Assembly: GCA_035627675.1 (NCBI GenBank)
Contig: DASPLH010000233.1
Span: forward strand, 1-13,762
Origin: DASPLH01 sp035627675
GTDB lineage: Bacteria > Acidobacteriota > Terriglobia > Terriglobales > Acidobacteriaceae
DNA length: 13,762 nt
Direction: 5' to 3'
Shown: positions 1-7,879 of the stretch, one piece after another
Layout: each line of letters opens with the position of its first letter
Numbering within the stretch: the stretch's first letter is position 1
Notes under the pieces: model-generated
Seen by the model: the letters and a program-made list of their open reading frames with translations, nothing else
What the model was told of the DNA's origin: nothing
The model's database searches: none
Position numbers and translations under genes: made by a program

Positions 1-1
1 G

Positions 2-907
2 GTCGGGCTCGTAGAGGAGGACGAGGCGTTCGATTACGAACTTCTCGAGCCTTCCACAGCGAGTTCGTACCTCTCGATGATCAAGGTGCATATCCGTCCG
101 CGGTGGGAGAACGTCCCGCTGTCGGAGGTGAAGCCCGCGAAGGTGGAGGCTTGGCTCAAGAGCATCAATCGCGAGCCGAAGACGAAAGGCCACCTGAAGG
201 AGCTGATGCACCGGCTCTTTGAAAAGGCGATGTTGTGGGAGTTGTTGCCGTTCGAGCGCAACCCGATGGACCTTGTGACGATCAAGGGCGTCAGCAAGCG
301 CTCGAAGAAGCCGATCGTTCTCACGGTCGAGCAGTGCCTGATCCTGATCTCGTTCCTGCCGGAGCCGTATCGCACGATGGTGATCGTCGCCATCTGCACA
401 GGCCTCCGCGTCAGCGAGATCCTGGCCATGCGCTGGAGCCGTATCGACTTCGAGAAGCTGACGATGACGGTGAAAGTGAAAGTAGTCAACGGACGAATCG
501 GCCGCGTGAAGACCGAGTACTCCGAAGATGAGCTTCCGCTCGATCCGGAGTTCGCAGCGGTTTTGCTGGCTTGGAAGAAGCGTTGTCCCGATTCACCGGG
601 CGACTGGGTCTTCCCGAGTCCATTCACCGACCGCTGCTATCACGCGAGCCCGATTCAGCAGGACTACATCCGTCCTGCAGGCAAGAAACTCGGACTCGAG
701 TCGGTTGGTTGGCACACGTTCCGTCACACGTACCGCACATGGCTGGATGCAACCGGTGCGCCGGTCGGTGTACAGCAGAAACTTCTCCGTCATGCCGACA
801 TTGGCACGACGATGAAGTACGGGAACGCGCTGATGGAATCGAAGCGCGATGCGAACAGCAAGGTCGTTCGCATGGCACGTCCGCTCCTGCAACAAGCACA
901 CGCGTAG
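2..907 (+). CDS. Tyrosine recombinase / phage-type integrase (5'-truncated by window edge)
   Basis: Site-specific tyrosine recombinase that would integrate and excise a mobile element. The reading frame is open from base 2, so the true start and the beginning of the N-terminal domain lie outside the window; 301 residues are visible. The first ~100 visible residues look like the helical SAM-like core-binding domain. The catalytic domain follows with all the hallmark residues I can place: Arg I in GLRVSE (codon 407-409), HxxR in HTFRHTY (His 713-715, Arg 722-724), His in LLRHADIGTT (791-793) and the nucleophile Tyr in MKYGN (818-820). The C-terminus is intact with a TAG stop. The gene points at the 3' end of a tRNA-fMet gene 138 bp away, which is the usual arrangement for a tRNA-targeting integrase. 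Nothing visible suggests inactivation. Family assignment is firm; the identity of the element (prophage, ICE or island) cannot be told from here. Confidence 0.93.
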   Translation, partial: VGLVEEDEAFDYELLEPSTASSYLSMIKVHIRPRWENVPLSEVKPAKVEAWLKSINREPKTKGHLKELMHRLFEKAMLWELLPFERNPMDLVTIKGVSKRSKKPIVLTVEQCLILISFLPEPYRTMVIVAICTGLRVSEILAMRWSRIDFEKLTMTVKVKVVNGRIGRVKTEYSEDELPLDPEFAAVLLAWKKRCPDSPGDWVFPSPFTDRCYHASPIQQDYIRPAGKKLGLESVGWHTFRHTYRTWLDATGAPVGVQQKLLRHADIGTTMKYGNALMESKRDANSKVVRMARPLLQQAHA

Positions 908-933
908 TCGTAAGAAGCAGTTTGAGGAATTGA

Positions 934-960
934 AAAAGGGCTGCTGGCAGCAGCCCTTTT
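934..960. terminator. Bidirectional intrinsic terminator between integrase and tRNA-fMet
   Basis: Near-perfect inverted repeat: AAAAGGGCTGCTG (934-946) and CAGCAGCCCTTTT (948-960). It is GC-rich in the middle, with a T run on the + strand and an A run that becomes a T run on the minus strand. It lies 26 bp after the integrase stop and downstream of the tRNA, so it can end both convergent transcripts. The perfect symmetry leaves one central base, so the real loop must open to about 5 nt with about 11 bp of stem. No transcript data are available. Confidence 0.85.
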
Positions 961-988
961 CAGTTGATCGAACGAGTGCAGTTCCTAA

Positions 989-1005
989 TGGACCTTTTTG
1001 GACCT
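989..1005. repeat. Short direct repeat TGGACCT x2, 10-bp period
   Basis: TGGACCT occurs at 989-995 and again at 999-1005. The two copies are offset by 10 bp, close to one helical turn, and sit between the integrase gene and the tRNA 3' end. Short same-face direct repeats next to an att site are typical of integrase arm-type or excisionase binding sites. That role is inference; a 7-bp repeat can arise by chance. Confidence 0.3.
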
Positions 1006-1044
1006 GCGCTCGGAGCGTTCTCGGCTCGCAACTTATTGATTCTT

Positions 1045-1121
<77 letters not shown>

Positions 1122-1126
1122 GATTG

Positions 1127-1155
1127 ATAATAGCAATCCATCTACGTATCGTCAA
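1127..1155 (-). promoter_or_regulatory. Sigma70-type promoter of tRNA-fMet
   Basis: On the minus strand there is a -35 TTGACG (1155-1150), a 17-bp spacer and a -10 TATTAT (1132-1127). Each hexamer matches consensus at 5 of 6 positions, with optimal spacing. The -10 ends only 5 nt before the mature tRNA 5' end (1121), so transcription would be expected to begin at about nucleotide 1 or 2 of the tRNA. This is sequence-based only. Confidence 0.75.
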
Positions 1156-1190
1156 ACGAGCGAGTTGAACTGTTCGGGGCATCGCCGTTG

Positions 1191-2570
1191 TCAGTTCTTC
1201 GACAACGAGTTCAGGCTTCCGTGGAAGCTGTAGTTGATTTCGGCACGGAAGAAATAGGCGTTGGACCTGGCGGCGTAGAAGCTGCCCGGCAGCATGATTT
1301 CGTACGTGACGTGTCCTTTCACCCGCGGATTGACCGTGTAGTCCATGCGCGCCTGCAGGTTCTCGCCGCGATGCTGACCCGATCCGAAAACAGCCGTTTC
1401 GTCCTTGGTGTTCGGATGGAAGGCATGGTCCACATACAAGGTCGTGCGTAGCGTGACCGGGCTCCAGGGTGTGAACCCGGCCTCGGCCTGGAGCATGCGA
1501 TTGTTCGCCCAGTAGCCCACTCCGTTCTCCGCCGTCATGCTGTAGATGTAGAGGTCGCCCCACTTGGGATACCGCGAGAAGATCGGGTCGAAGCTCTCGA
1601 TCGCCGCCGTCGAAGGGTTGTCTCCCGACAACATGATCGTCCCGCCGAGGACGTACGGCTTCGTCCTGTGCGCGAAGGTTTTCCTGACGTACCCGTATCC
1701 ACCCCAGGCGTGGATGTCCGCTGCAGGCGCCGAAACGGCTGGGTTCGCCTTCTGCGCGCCCCATTGCACGGCGAACTCGCCGGTGACGGTGATGTCGTCG
1801 CGAATCCGGCGCGAGACCCGCGCGCCCAGGGTGCTGACGTGGCGATCGGGCTGGAACTGCGCATGTGTCGCAGCGCGGTAGTCGTGCACTTCCTTCTTGA
1901 GGAAGTAATAAGCGTCAACATCGGTGCTCTTCGAATTGCGATCCGTGTAGTAGAAACCGACCGCCTGCTCGTCCCACTCGGCCAGATACTTGCGCTGATC
2001 GTGGATGCGCGGGAGCAAGCGATCCTGGCGCGGGTTGAGGATCGCGATCACTTCGAACTTCGACCTCTTCCACGCATACGCGAGGTCGATGGCGTTGAAG
2101 TAAAGCGTACGCGAGCCATCCACCGGAGTGCCGTCCATCAGCATGAAGCCCTCGCCACGCGTCAGGTCCTGCCGGCCAACGCGCAATGAAAGTCCGCGGA
2201 TGGCGAGCTTCTTGAAATCAACATAGAGGTTTTCGATCAGCACTTCGTCCATGTTGAGGCGGAGCTCGGAGACGTACTGCTTCTTGAATTCGTTGTTCAG
2301 CTTGATGTGGAAGTCTGCCGTCTCCGAGTTTAGTGAGAACCAGACCTTCGTCCGGTAGCGAAGCTGGCGGCGTTCATCGTCGGTGGCTGCGCTGTAATCG
2401 ACGAGGTTGTTCCAGTTTTCGGTTCGGATCCTGTGCTCGAAGCCGTATTGCACCAGCGGAGGCTTCTCGGCGGCGGATGTTGCTTCGGCGGACTTCGCGG
2501 ATTCGGCTGCTACGGTTCCAGAAATTAAAAGGATGAAACAGAAGAAGACTGCAACGGACTTGGATCTCAT
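1191..2570 (-). CDS. Alginate-export-family outer-membrane porin
   Basis: Predicted outer-membrane beta-barrel of the alginate_exp (AlgE-like, PF13372) type, 459 aa, likely forming a channel for a polysaccharide or other anionic solute. The substrate cannot be read from sequence, and these domains are common in bacteria that make no alginate. The start chosen is ATG at 2570, giving a clear signal peptide (MRSKSVAVFFCFILLISGTVAA). A GTG at 2606 would extend it by 12 residues ahead of the signal and is less likely. An AAGG lies about 7 nt before the ATG. The mature part alternates amphipathic strands with charged loops and contains VGRQDLTRGEGFMLMDGTPVDGSRTLYF-like sequence typical of the family; near the C-terminus (YFFRAEINYSFHGS) is a classic aromatic final strand. 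It lies 113 bp downstream of the patatin-barrel gene in the same orientation, so co-transcription is possible. Confidence 0.82.
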   Translation of the reverse strand: MRSKSVAVFFCFILLISGTVAAESAKSAEATSAAEKPPLVQYGFEHRIRTENWNNLVDYSAATDDERRQLRYRTKVWFSLNSETADFHIKLNNEFKKQYVSELRLNMDEVLIENLYVDFKKLAIRGLSLRVGRQDLTRGEGFMLMDGTPVDGSRTLYFNAIDLAYAWKRSKFEVIAILNPRQDRLLPRIHDQRKYLAEWDEQAVGFYYTDRNSKSTDVDAYYFLKKEVHDYRAATHAQFQPDRHVSTLGARVSRRIRDDITVTGEFAVQWGAQKANPAVSAPAADIHAWGGYGYVRKTFAHRTKPYVLGGTIMLSGDNPSTAAIESFDPIFSRYPKWGDLYIYSMTAENGVGYWANNRMLQAEAGFTPWSPVTLRTTLYVDHAFHPNTKDETAVFGSGQHRGENLQARMDYTVNPRVKGHVTYEIMLPGSFYAARSNAYFFRAEINYSFHGSLNSLSKN

Positions 2571-2581
2571 CGGGTCGCCTT

Positions 2582-2598
2582 GCGCGGAATGCCCGCGC
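2582..2598 (-). promoter_or_regulatory. Hairpin in the 5' leader of the porin gene
   Basis: Perfect 6-bp G+C stem GCGCGG/CCGCGC (2582-2587 with 2593-2598) with a 5-nt loop. On the mRNA it ends immediately before the AAGG that serves as the weak ribosome-binding site of the porin ATG at 2570. It could modulate translation or attenuate read-through from the upstream gene. There is no U tract, so it is not a standard terminator. The role is inference. Confidence 0.3.
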
Positions 2599-2683
2599 CA
2601 ACTCACGCTTCAGATTGGCATGAGAGTGACGCGCGAGACAACCAAGATCGCTCGGACTGCGAAGCCGACGTGACCGCGATTGC

Positions 2684-4894
2684 CTAGCGGCCCAGCGATC
2701 CGAGGCTCAGGCGGAACCTGGCCTTTCCGGATTCGTTGAAGCTCAGCCCAAAGGCAGCCGCACCCAGCGGAGTCGGAAAGAAGACGCCTGCCGAAGTGCT
2801 CTGGCGTGTCTGCCAGCCGCGCGAGCCGAGGTCCATCCTGCCTGCCTCGTACCAAAGCGCCAGTCCGGGGTACAACGAGAGGCTTCGCACCGACTGGCCA
2901 TGGATGATGACTCCGCCGCCCGCGGTGACTGCGCTGTTGGCGTGGAACTCCTGGTAGCGGAATGCGCTCAGCTGCGATACGCCACCCACCGCGAACTGCT
3001 CGTAGTAGTTCAGCTTCGTTCCAAAGCTCGTTCCGGCCGTGCCCAGCCCAAACAGCGAAAGACTCCGCGACACTGGAACAAAAGTCGAGAACTCGTTCCT
3101 GAAGTAAGGAAAAGACGTATTGCGGAAGCTGTAGCCGGCCGAGCCCTCGATCCTCGTTCCCCTGTACGGAAGCCCGCCGGAGTCCTGCGTGTTGTAGAGC
3201 CACACGACCTCGGGATTCGCGAAGCCATGGCTGCGGGCCCGCACGCCATCGACGTCCACCGGCCTGCTGTAGGAGTCGTACCCGGCCTGCACTCCAACCC
3301 GCAGTTGTACAAAGCGCCACGTGCCAATGCCTCCGTAGAACGATGCGCCGAAGCGGTCGCGAATGCCGGAGGTTCGCGTACCGCCGTCATAGGCGTTCAT
3401 CTGGAAGCGCTCGACTACGAAACCCGGTGCGATGAAATATCCTGTCCCGTTGAACGGGTGGTAATACTCTGCCTGGAGTCGCGGGTCGTACCCGATGTTG
3501 ATCATCCCCAGGAAACGTGACTTGTAGGTGTTCGCCGGGACGGTGCTGATCGAGAGGTTCAGCGCAGCGCGCGAAGGCTCGCCGCTGGAAACTCCGAAGT
3601 GAAACGAGGGGCGCACCAGGATTCGCTCGTCGGGCCGCTCCATGAACTCGACGCGGTAGCCCTCGGCTCCAGCCGGCGCGCTCTTCCCTGCCGCCGGCGC
3701 GCTCTTCCACTGATACGACGCGCCGGGCACGCCGGTCGCCGCCACGATGCCGGAGAGCACGTCTTCCACCTCGCCGTTCTCGACCGGGCCCGCGCCAAGC
3801 TTGCGGCGTATCTCGGCTTCGGCGTTCTTCTGGAATGAAGCTCTGGCCGCTGCTACCTCGAGCACGGGGCCTTTCCCGGGAGCGTGGCGCGTCCTCTGCT
3901 GCCTTGCACGGATGTAGGCGTCCCATTCGCCGGGAGAAAGCTCGAACCTGGAAAGCTCCGCTGCCTTGGCCTTGGCGGCGTCATAACCCGCCACAATCAG
4001 GTCACTGGCTTTTGCATAGTCGGTGCCGGAGTAGTTCTCGGTCTTCACCGTGATGACAAGATCGGCGAGTGCGCTCGAGCGGCGTTCGTTCTGAATCACG
4101 GCGATCGTGGCCGTCTGCCGGAGCACTGTGAGCAGGCTGTTGAACTGCTCGGCCTTTGCCTTCGGAGTGTCGAGCACCACGGCGACCGCGACGTCGGCGC
4201 CCATCTCGCGCACAACCTCTACCGGGACGTTCTGCACCAGGCCGCCGTCGATCAGCAACTTGTCTTCCCACTTCACCGGCGTGAAGACCGCTGGCAATGC
4301 CATCGTGGCGCGCATCGCCTTGGGAAGAGAGCCGCTCGCCAGCACGACGCCGTCTCCACTGATTAGGTCCGTGGCGACGCATCGAAACGGGGTCGGCAAC
4401 TCGTCGAAGCTCGCAAGCTCCGCATACGCGAGGGTGTTCCGGCTCAGAAGCAGCGACAGCGACTCGCCCGGATTCAATCCCGCGGGCAGTGAGAAACGCC
4501 TTCCGAAACGCAAGGTGAGATTGCCGAACGTTCTGTTCCAGCGCTGTTTCTCCACCACGGGCTGATCCACAAAGCGCGGGTTCGGACTGAGCAGGTAGTT
4601 CCAGTCCGCTTTATCGACGATCTGTTTGAGTTCGCGGGAGTTCATGCCCGCTGCGTAGAACCCGCCGACGAGGCCGCCCATGCTGGTGCCGGCCACGCGG
4701 TCGATGGGAATGCGGCGCTCCTCGAAGTACTGGATCACGCCGATGTGCGCCAAGCCGAGCGCGCCTCCGCCGCTGAGCGCCAGGCCAACGCGCGGTCGCG
4801 CGGGACGACTTTGCACGGGCTCCTGTGCGGCCAACACAATCGACAGACTCAGAACGATGCCAACAAGGCGAAGCAACAGCCGTGATCTCTGCAA
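2684..4894 (-). CDS. Patatin-like phospholipase with POTRA and Omp85-type beta-barrel (PlpD-like, type Vd)
   Basis: A 736-aa protein from a TTG start. The order is signal peptide (about 1-23, LLLRLVGIVLSLSIVLAAQ), patatin-like lipase domain (about 33-340), POTRA-like segment (about 342-420) and 16-strand-type Omp85 barrel (about 425-736). The lipase motifs are complete: oxyanion-hole GGGALG near residue 42, nucleophile elbow GTSMGG with Ser71, and catalytic Asp216 in DGGLVQNVP. Known relatives such as PlpD of Pseudomonas anchor by the barrel and expose or release a phospholipase A1. The TTG at 4894 is chosen because AGGAGA sits 7 nt upstream and the signal peptide then starts at residue 1. 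The ATGs at 4999 and 4915 would add charged residues before the signal. A 7-residue repeat (KSAPAAG/KSAPAGA) lies inside the POTRA. The gene is divergent from ppc. Its lipid substrate is unknown. Confidence 0.88.
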   Translation of the reverse strand: MQRSRLLLRLVGIVLSLSIVLAAQEPVQSRPARPRVGLALSGGGALGLAHIGVIQYFEERRIPIDRVAGTSMGGLVGGFYAAGMNSRELKQIVDKADWNYLLSPNPRFVDQPVVEKQRWNRTFGNLTLRFGRRFSLPAGLNPGESLSLLLSRNTLAYAELASFDELPTPFRCVATDLISGDGVVLASGSLPKAMRATMALPAVFTPVKWEDKLLIDGGLVQNVPVEVVREMGADVAVAVVLDTPKAKAEQFNSLLTVLRQTATIAVIQNERRSSALADLVITVKTENYSGTDYAKASDLIVAGYDAAKAKAAELSRFELSPGEWDAYIRARQQRTRHAPGKGPVLEVAAARASFQKNAEAEIRRKLGAGPVENGEVEDVLSGIVAATGVPGASYQWKSAPAAGKSAPAGAEGYRVEFMERPDERILVRPSFHFGVSSGEPSRAALNLSISTVPANTYKSRFLGMINIGYDPRLQAEYYHPFNGTGYFIAPGFVVERFQMNAYDGGTRTSGIRDRFGASFYGGIGTWRFVQLRVGVQAGYDSYSRPVDVDGVRARSHGFANPEVVWLYNTQDSGGLPYRGTRIEGSAGYSFRNTSFPYFRNEFSTFVPVSRSLSLFGLGTAGTSFGTKLNYYEQFAVGGVSQLSAFRYQEFHANSAVTAGGGVIIHGQSVRSLSLYPGLALWYEAGRMDLGSRGWQTRQSTSAGVFFPTPLGAAAFGLSFNESGKARFRLSLGSLGR
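3672..3713. repeat. In-frame 21-bp near-tandem duplication
   Basis: The 16-mer GCCGGCGCGCTCTTCC occurs at 3672-3687 and 3693-3708, with a period of 21 bp (7 codons). It encodes a duplicated KSAPA unit in the POTRA region of the patatin-barrel protein. It looks like replication slippage that kept the frame. Confidence 0.75.
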
Positions 4895-4906
4895 TTCGAA
4901 GTCTCC
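4886..4906 (-). promoter_or_regulatory. Ribosome-binding site that sets the TTG start of the patatin-barrel gene
   Basis: On the minus strand AGGAGA is followed by 7 nt and TTG (4894-4892), which opens directly into a basic then hydrophobic signal peptide. The in-frame ATG at 4915 (followed by RTGDFE) has no comparable Shine-Dalgarno, and its codons contain this one. The TTG is the better start. Confidence 0.7.
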
Positions 4907-4994
4907 TGTCCGCATCCGGCGCACCCATGGGCAAGGATACCCGCCTGCAGCCGAATTTTCGATGACACCGCGCCGCGGACGCCTGACGACCCCA

Positions 4995-5000
4995 TACAAT
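4995..5000 (+). promoter_or_regulatory. Candidate -10 element for ppc (weak)
   Basis: TACAAT at 4995-5000 matches the -10 consensus at 5 of 6 positions and ends 8 bp before the ppc ATG. I see no matching -35 at 17 bp. If it is used, the ppc mRNA would be nearly leaderless, which would fit the absence of a Shine-Dalgarno. Low confidence. Confidence 0.25.
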
Positions 5001-5008
5001 GTCCGCCC

Positions 5009-7777
5009 ATGGATGGCAAACCGTTGTGGGCTGCTGCGGACCAGCAGGAGCGGCTGGCCGAGTTGACGGCCGGTACAGAGGACCCTCGAAAAGAACTACC
5101 GCTGCGCCGCGACGTGCGCTCGTTGGGAACTCTGCTGGGAGACGTGCTCGTCGAGCAGTCGGGGCCGAAGTTGTTCGGCATCGTCGAGACGCTTCGGCGC
5201 AAGCTGATCGAGCATCGCGAGCGACAGTCGAGCGGCACGCCCCACGCCGAGGATGAACCGCTGCTGCGGGAGTCCAAAGGGATCGTTGCATCGCTCGACG
5301 CCAAGACGGCCTATCGTGTGAGCAAGGCGTTTGCCGCCTATTTCGAGCTCACGAATCTCGCGGAGACCAATCACCGCAAGCGCCGCCGCCGCGCAGGCCA
5401 GCTTCACCGGGAACAGCCGCCACTCGCCGGCACATTCCGCGGAACCTTGCTGCGACTGAAGGAGTCGGGAGTCACGGGGGAAGACGCGCTCAACGCGCTG
5501 CGCAATGTTTCCGTCGAACCCGTGTTCACGGCGCACCCGACCGAAATCGCGCGCCGCACCATCCTGCTGAAGCGCCGGCGCATCGCGAAGCAGCTCGAAC
5601 TGCTCGATGGCTTGCCGCTGCCGGACGACGCCGCAGCGGAATGCGAGCAGACGATGCGCGCGGAAATCACCGCGCTGTGGCAGAGCGATGAGATCCGCCT
5701 TCGGAAGCCAACCGTCACGGATGAGATACGCTCGGGGCTTAGCTACTTTCCTCTCTCGCTCTTCGACACGCTTCCGAAGATCTACGCGGAGATCAGCGAG
5801 GCATTCGAGCGCGTTTACGGAGTCCGCGTGGATCCCGCCGACGTGCCGATTTGCGTGCGCTTCGGTTCCTGGATCGGCGGCGACCGCGACGGCAATCCTT
5901 TCGTGACCCACGCCTGCACGCGGGAGGCGCTGGGACTCGCGCGCGACTTCGTGCTGGAGCACTACATCTCCGCGACCCGCCTCCTCGCCCGCCGCATCAG
6001 CGTTTCCGCTCACCAGGTGCCGGCTTCGCCCGAGTTGAGAGCGCGGTTGGATGAGTACGAGCGCACCGTTGCCGAGCCCGCCGCCGAGTTGCGGCGCACG
6101 TCCGCGAGCGAGTGGTACCGGAGGTTTCTTCTGCTGGCCGCGGCGCGCCTTGGGCACTCGCGCGAACACCCCGCCGATCCAAAGGCGTATCGCTCGTGCG
6201 CCGAGTTCGAACGCGACCTCCTGCTGGTTCGCACCAGTCTTTGCGAACATGGCGCGGCCAGGGTGGTGCATTCCATTCTCGACCCCGTATTGCTGAAGGT
6301 GCGTACCTTCGGGTTCAAGTTGCACACGCTGGATGTCCGCCAGCACGCGCGCGTGCATCGCGCCGCGCTGGGCGAAATCGCCGCAAAGGCAGACTCGTCG
6401 TCCACCGCGATCCGCGAGCCGCTCTCGCAACCCTCGTCCGAGCTGCTGGAGACGATGCGGGCCATCGCGCACGAGAAAGCGGCGAAGAGCGCCGATGTGA
6501 TCCGTGCCTGCGTCATCAGCGGCGCGGAGTCCGACGAAGATATCCTTGCCGTGGTCCGCCTCGCGGCGCTCGCCGGCGTGCAGGCCGCCGCGCGTGATGG
6601 CGATCCGGGCCTCATGCCCGTTCCCCTGTTCGAATCCATCGACTCGTTGCGACGCGCCCCGGAGATCATGCGCCGCGTGTGGAGCAACCCGGAGTACCGC
6701 TCGCTGCTCGAGAGTTGGGACGGCTGGCAGGAGATCATGCTCGGCTACTCCGACTCCAACAAGGACGGGGGAATGCTGACCAGCACGTGGGAGCTTCACC
6801 GGGCGCACCACGCGCTGCACGACACGGCACGCGAGTTCAAGGTCAAGCTGCGCCTCTTCCATGGTCGAGGCGGAACTGTAGGTCGCGGCGGCGGGCCCAC
6901 GCACTCGGCCATCCTCGCCCAGCCTGCCGGAGAGTTCTCCGGAGCGATTCGGCTGACGGAACAGGGGGAAGTCCTCAACTGGAAGTATGCCGACCCGGTG
7001 CTGGCCGAGTGGAACCTGGAAATCATGGTCGCGGCGTCACTCGAAGCCTATCTTCGGACGCGTGCAGCGGGAGTGGAGCATGAGGCGATGCACGAGTGCA
7101 TGCAGTCCATGTCGTCCGACGCGTTTGCCTTCTACCGCGAGCACATCGCCGACAATCCCGACGTGCTTCAGTACTTCGACGAAGCGACTCCGGTCAACGA
7201 ACTCGAACACGCACGCATAGGCTCGCGTCCGGCGCGCCGCAGCGGAAGCCGCAAGCTGGAAGACCTCAGGGCGATCCCATGGGTGTTCGGCTGGATGCAG
7301 AGCAGGCACGCCCTGCCGGCATGGTTCGGCGTGGGCCACGCGCTGGAGCGCTTCGCGGCGCACGGCACCGAGCAGGAACGGCTGCTGCGCCGCATGACCG
7401 TTGAGTTCCCGATGTTCGCCGACATGGTGAACAACGTCGAGATCGCGATGGCCAAGGCCGATATGTCCATCGCGAGGCTCTATTCGTCGCTGGTCGCCGA
7501 CGAAGGACTCGGCAAGCGCGTCTACCACATGCTGGCAGACGAGTTCGAGCGCACCAGGCAGACGATCCTGCGCCTCAAAAACCAGAAGGCGCTGCTCGAA
7601 CAGAACCCGGTGCTGTCGCGCTCTATACAGCTGCGCAATCCCTATGTCGATCCCCTGAGTCTCATCCAGGTGGAGCTGCTGCATCGGAAGCGGAGCGGTG
7701 AAGACAGCGATGAACTCAACTACGCGCTGGCATCGACGATGAACGGCATCGCTGCCGGACTGCACAACACCGGCTGA
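5009..7777 (+). CDS. ppc: Phosphoenolpyruvate carboxylase
   Basis: Cytosolic enzyme that carboxylates phosphoenolpyruvate with bicarbonate to oxaloacetate and phosphate, refilling the TCA cycle. It has 922 aa against 883 in E. coli, with an N-terminal extension of about 26-30 residues before the conserved LRxxVxxLG start of the family. Catalytic motifs are intact: His176 in FTAHPTE, WIGGDRDGNP, Lys585 in GYSDSNKDGG, and Arg620/Arg626 in FHGRGGTVGRGGGPTH. The spacing of Lys585 to Arg620 equals that of E. coli Lys546 to Arg581. Residues matching the aspartate inhibitor site are also present (Lys816 in AKAD, Arg876 in LRNPY, Asn920 in the terminal HNTG), so feedback inhibition by aspartate is plausible. 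The ATG at 5009 has no clear Shine-Dalgarno. A TTG near 5063 behind an AGGAG is a weaker alternative, so the start is less certain than the function. Confidence 0.96.
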   Translation: MDGKPLWAAADQQERLAELTAGTEDPRKELPLRRDVRSLGTLLGDVLVEQSGPKLFGIVETLRRKLIEHRERQSSGTPHAEDEPLLRESKGIVASLDAKTAYRVSKAFAAYFELTNLAETNHRKRRRRAGQLHREQPPLAGTFRGTLLRLKESGVTGEDALNALRNVSVEPVFTAHPTEIARRTILLKRRRIAKQLELLDGLPLPDDAAAECEQTMRAEITALWQSDEIRLRKPTVTDEIRSGLSYFPLSLFDTLPKIYAEISEAFERVYGVRVDPADVPICVRFGSWIGGDRDGNPFVTHACTREALGLARDFVLEHYISATRLLARRISVSAHQVPASPELRARLDEYERTVAEPAAELRRTSASEWYRRFLLLAAARLGHSREHPADPKAYRSCAEFERDLLLVRTSLCEHGAARVVHSILDPVLLKVRTFGFKLHTLDVRQHARVHRAALGEIAAKADSSSTAIREPLSQPSSELLETMRAIAHEKAAKSADVIRACVISGAESDEDILAVVRLAALAGVQAAARDGDPGLMPVPLFESIDSLRRAPEIMRRVWSNPEYRSLLESWDGWQEIMLGYSDSNKDGGMLTSTWELHRAHHALHDTAREFKVKLRLFHGRGGTVGRGGGPTHSAILAQPAGEFSGAIRLTEQGEVLNWKYADPVLAEWNLEIMVAASLEAYLRTRAAGVEHEAMHECMQSMSSDAFAFYREHIADNPDVLQYFDEATPVNELEHARIGSRPARRSGSRKLEDLRAIPWVFGWMQSRHALPAWFGVGHALERFAAHGTEQERLLRRMTVEFPMFADMVNNVEIAMAKADMSIARLYSSLVADEGLGKRVYHMLADEFERTRQTILRLKNQKALLEQNPVLSRSIQLRNPYVDPLSLIQVELLHRKRSGEDSDELNYALASTMNGIAAGLHNTG

Positions 7778-7813
7778 ACCGCCAGGAGTTTTGGGAGGCT
7801 CGCGTAAGGACAT

Positions 7814-7836
7814 CGGCTCTTGTTCGCCGTGAGCCG
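7814..7836 (+). terminator. Weak hairpin after ppc
   Basis: Inverted repeat CGGCTC (7814-7819) / GAGCCG (7831-7836) with an 11-nt loop in the 102-bp gap after ppc. No U tract follows, so it is at best a weak or factor-assisted terminator. Otherwise this gap shows no gene and no clear promoter. Confidence 0.25.
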
Positions 7837-7879
7837 TTCAGACCACTCTTAAGTTTCGAGTCACATCCTAACCTCGGCT

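Noticed and set aside
4895..4999. ATG at 4999 (or 4915) as start of the patatin-barrel protein
   Set aside because: Both put charged residues ahead of the signal peptide and lack a good Shine-Dalgarno. The 4999 start would also nearly abut the ppc ATG and leave no promoter space. TTG at 4894 is better supported.
5096..6904. 602-codon open frame on the minus strand opposite ppc
   Set aside because: Antisense shadow of ppc. Composition is Arg/Gly/Ala-rich with no recognisable motif.
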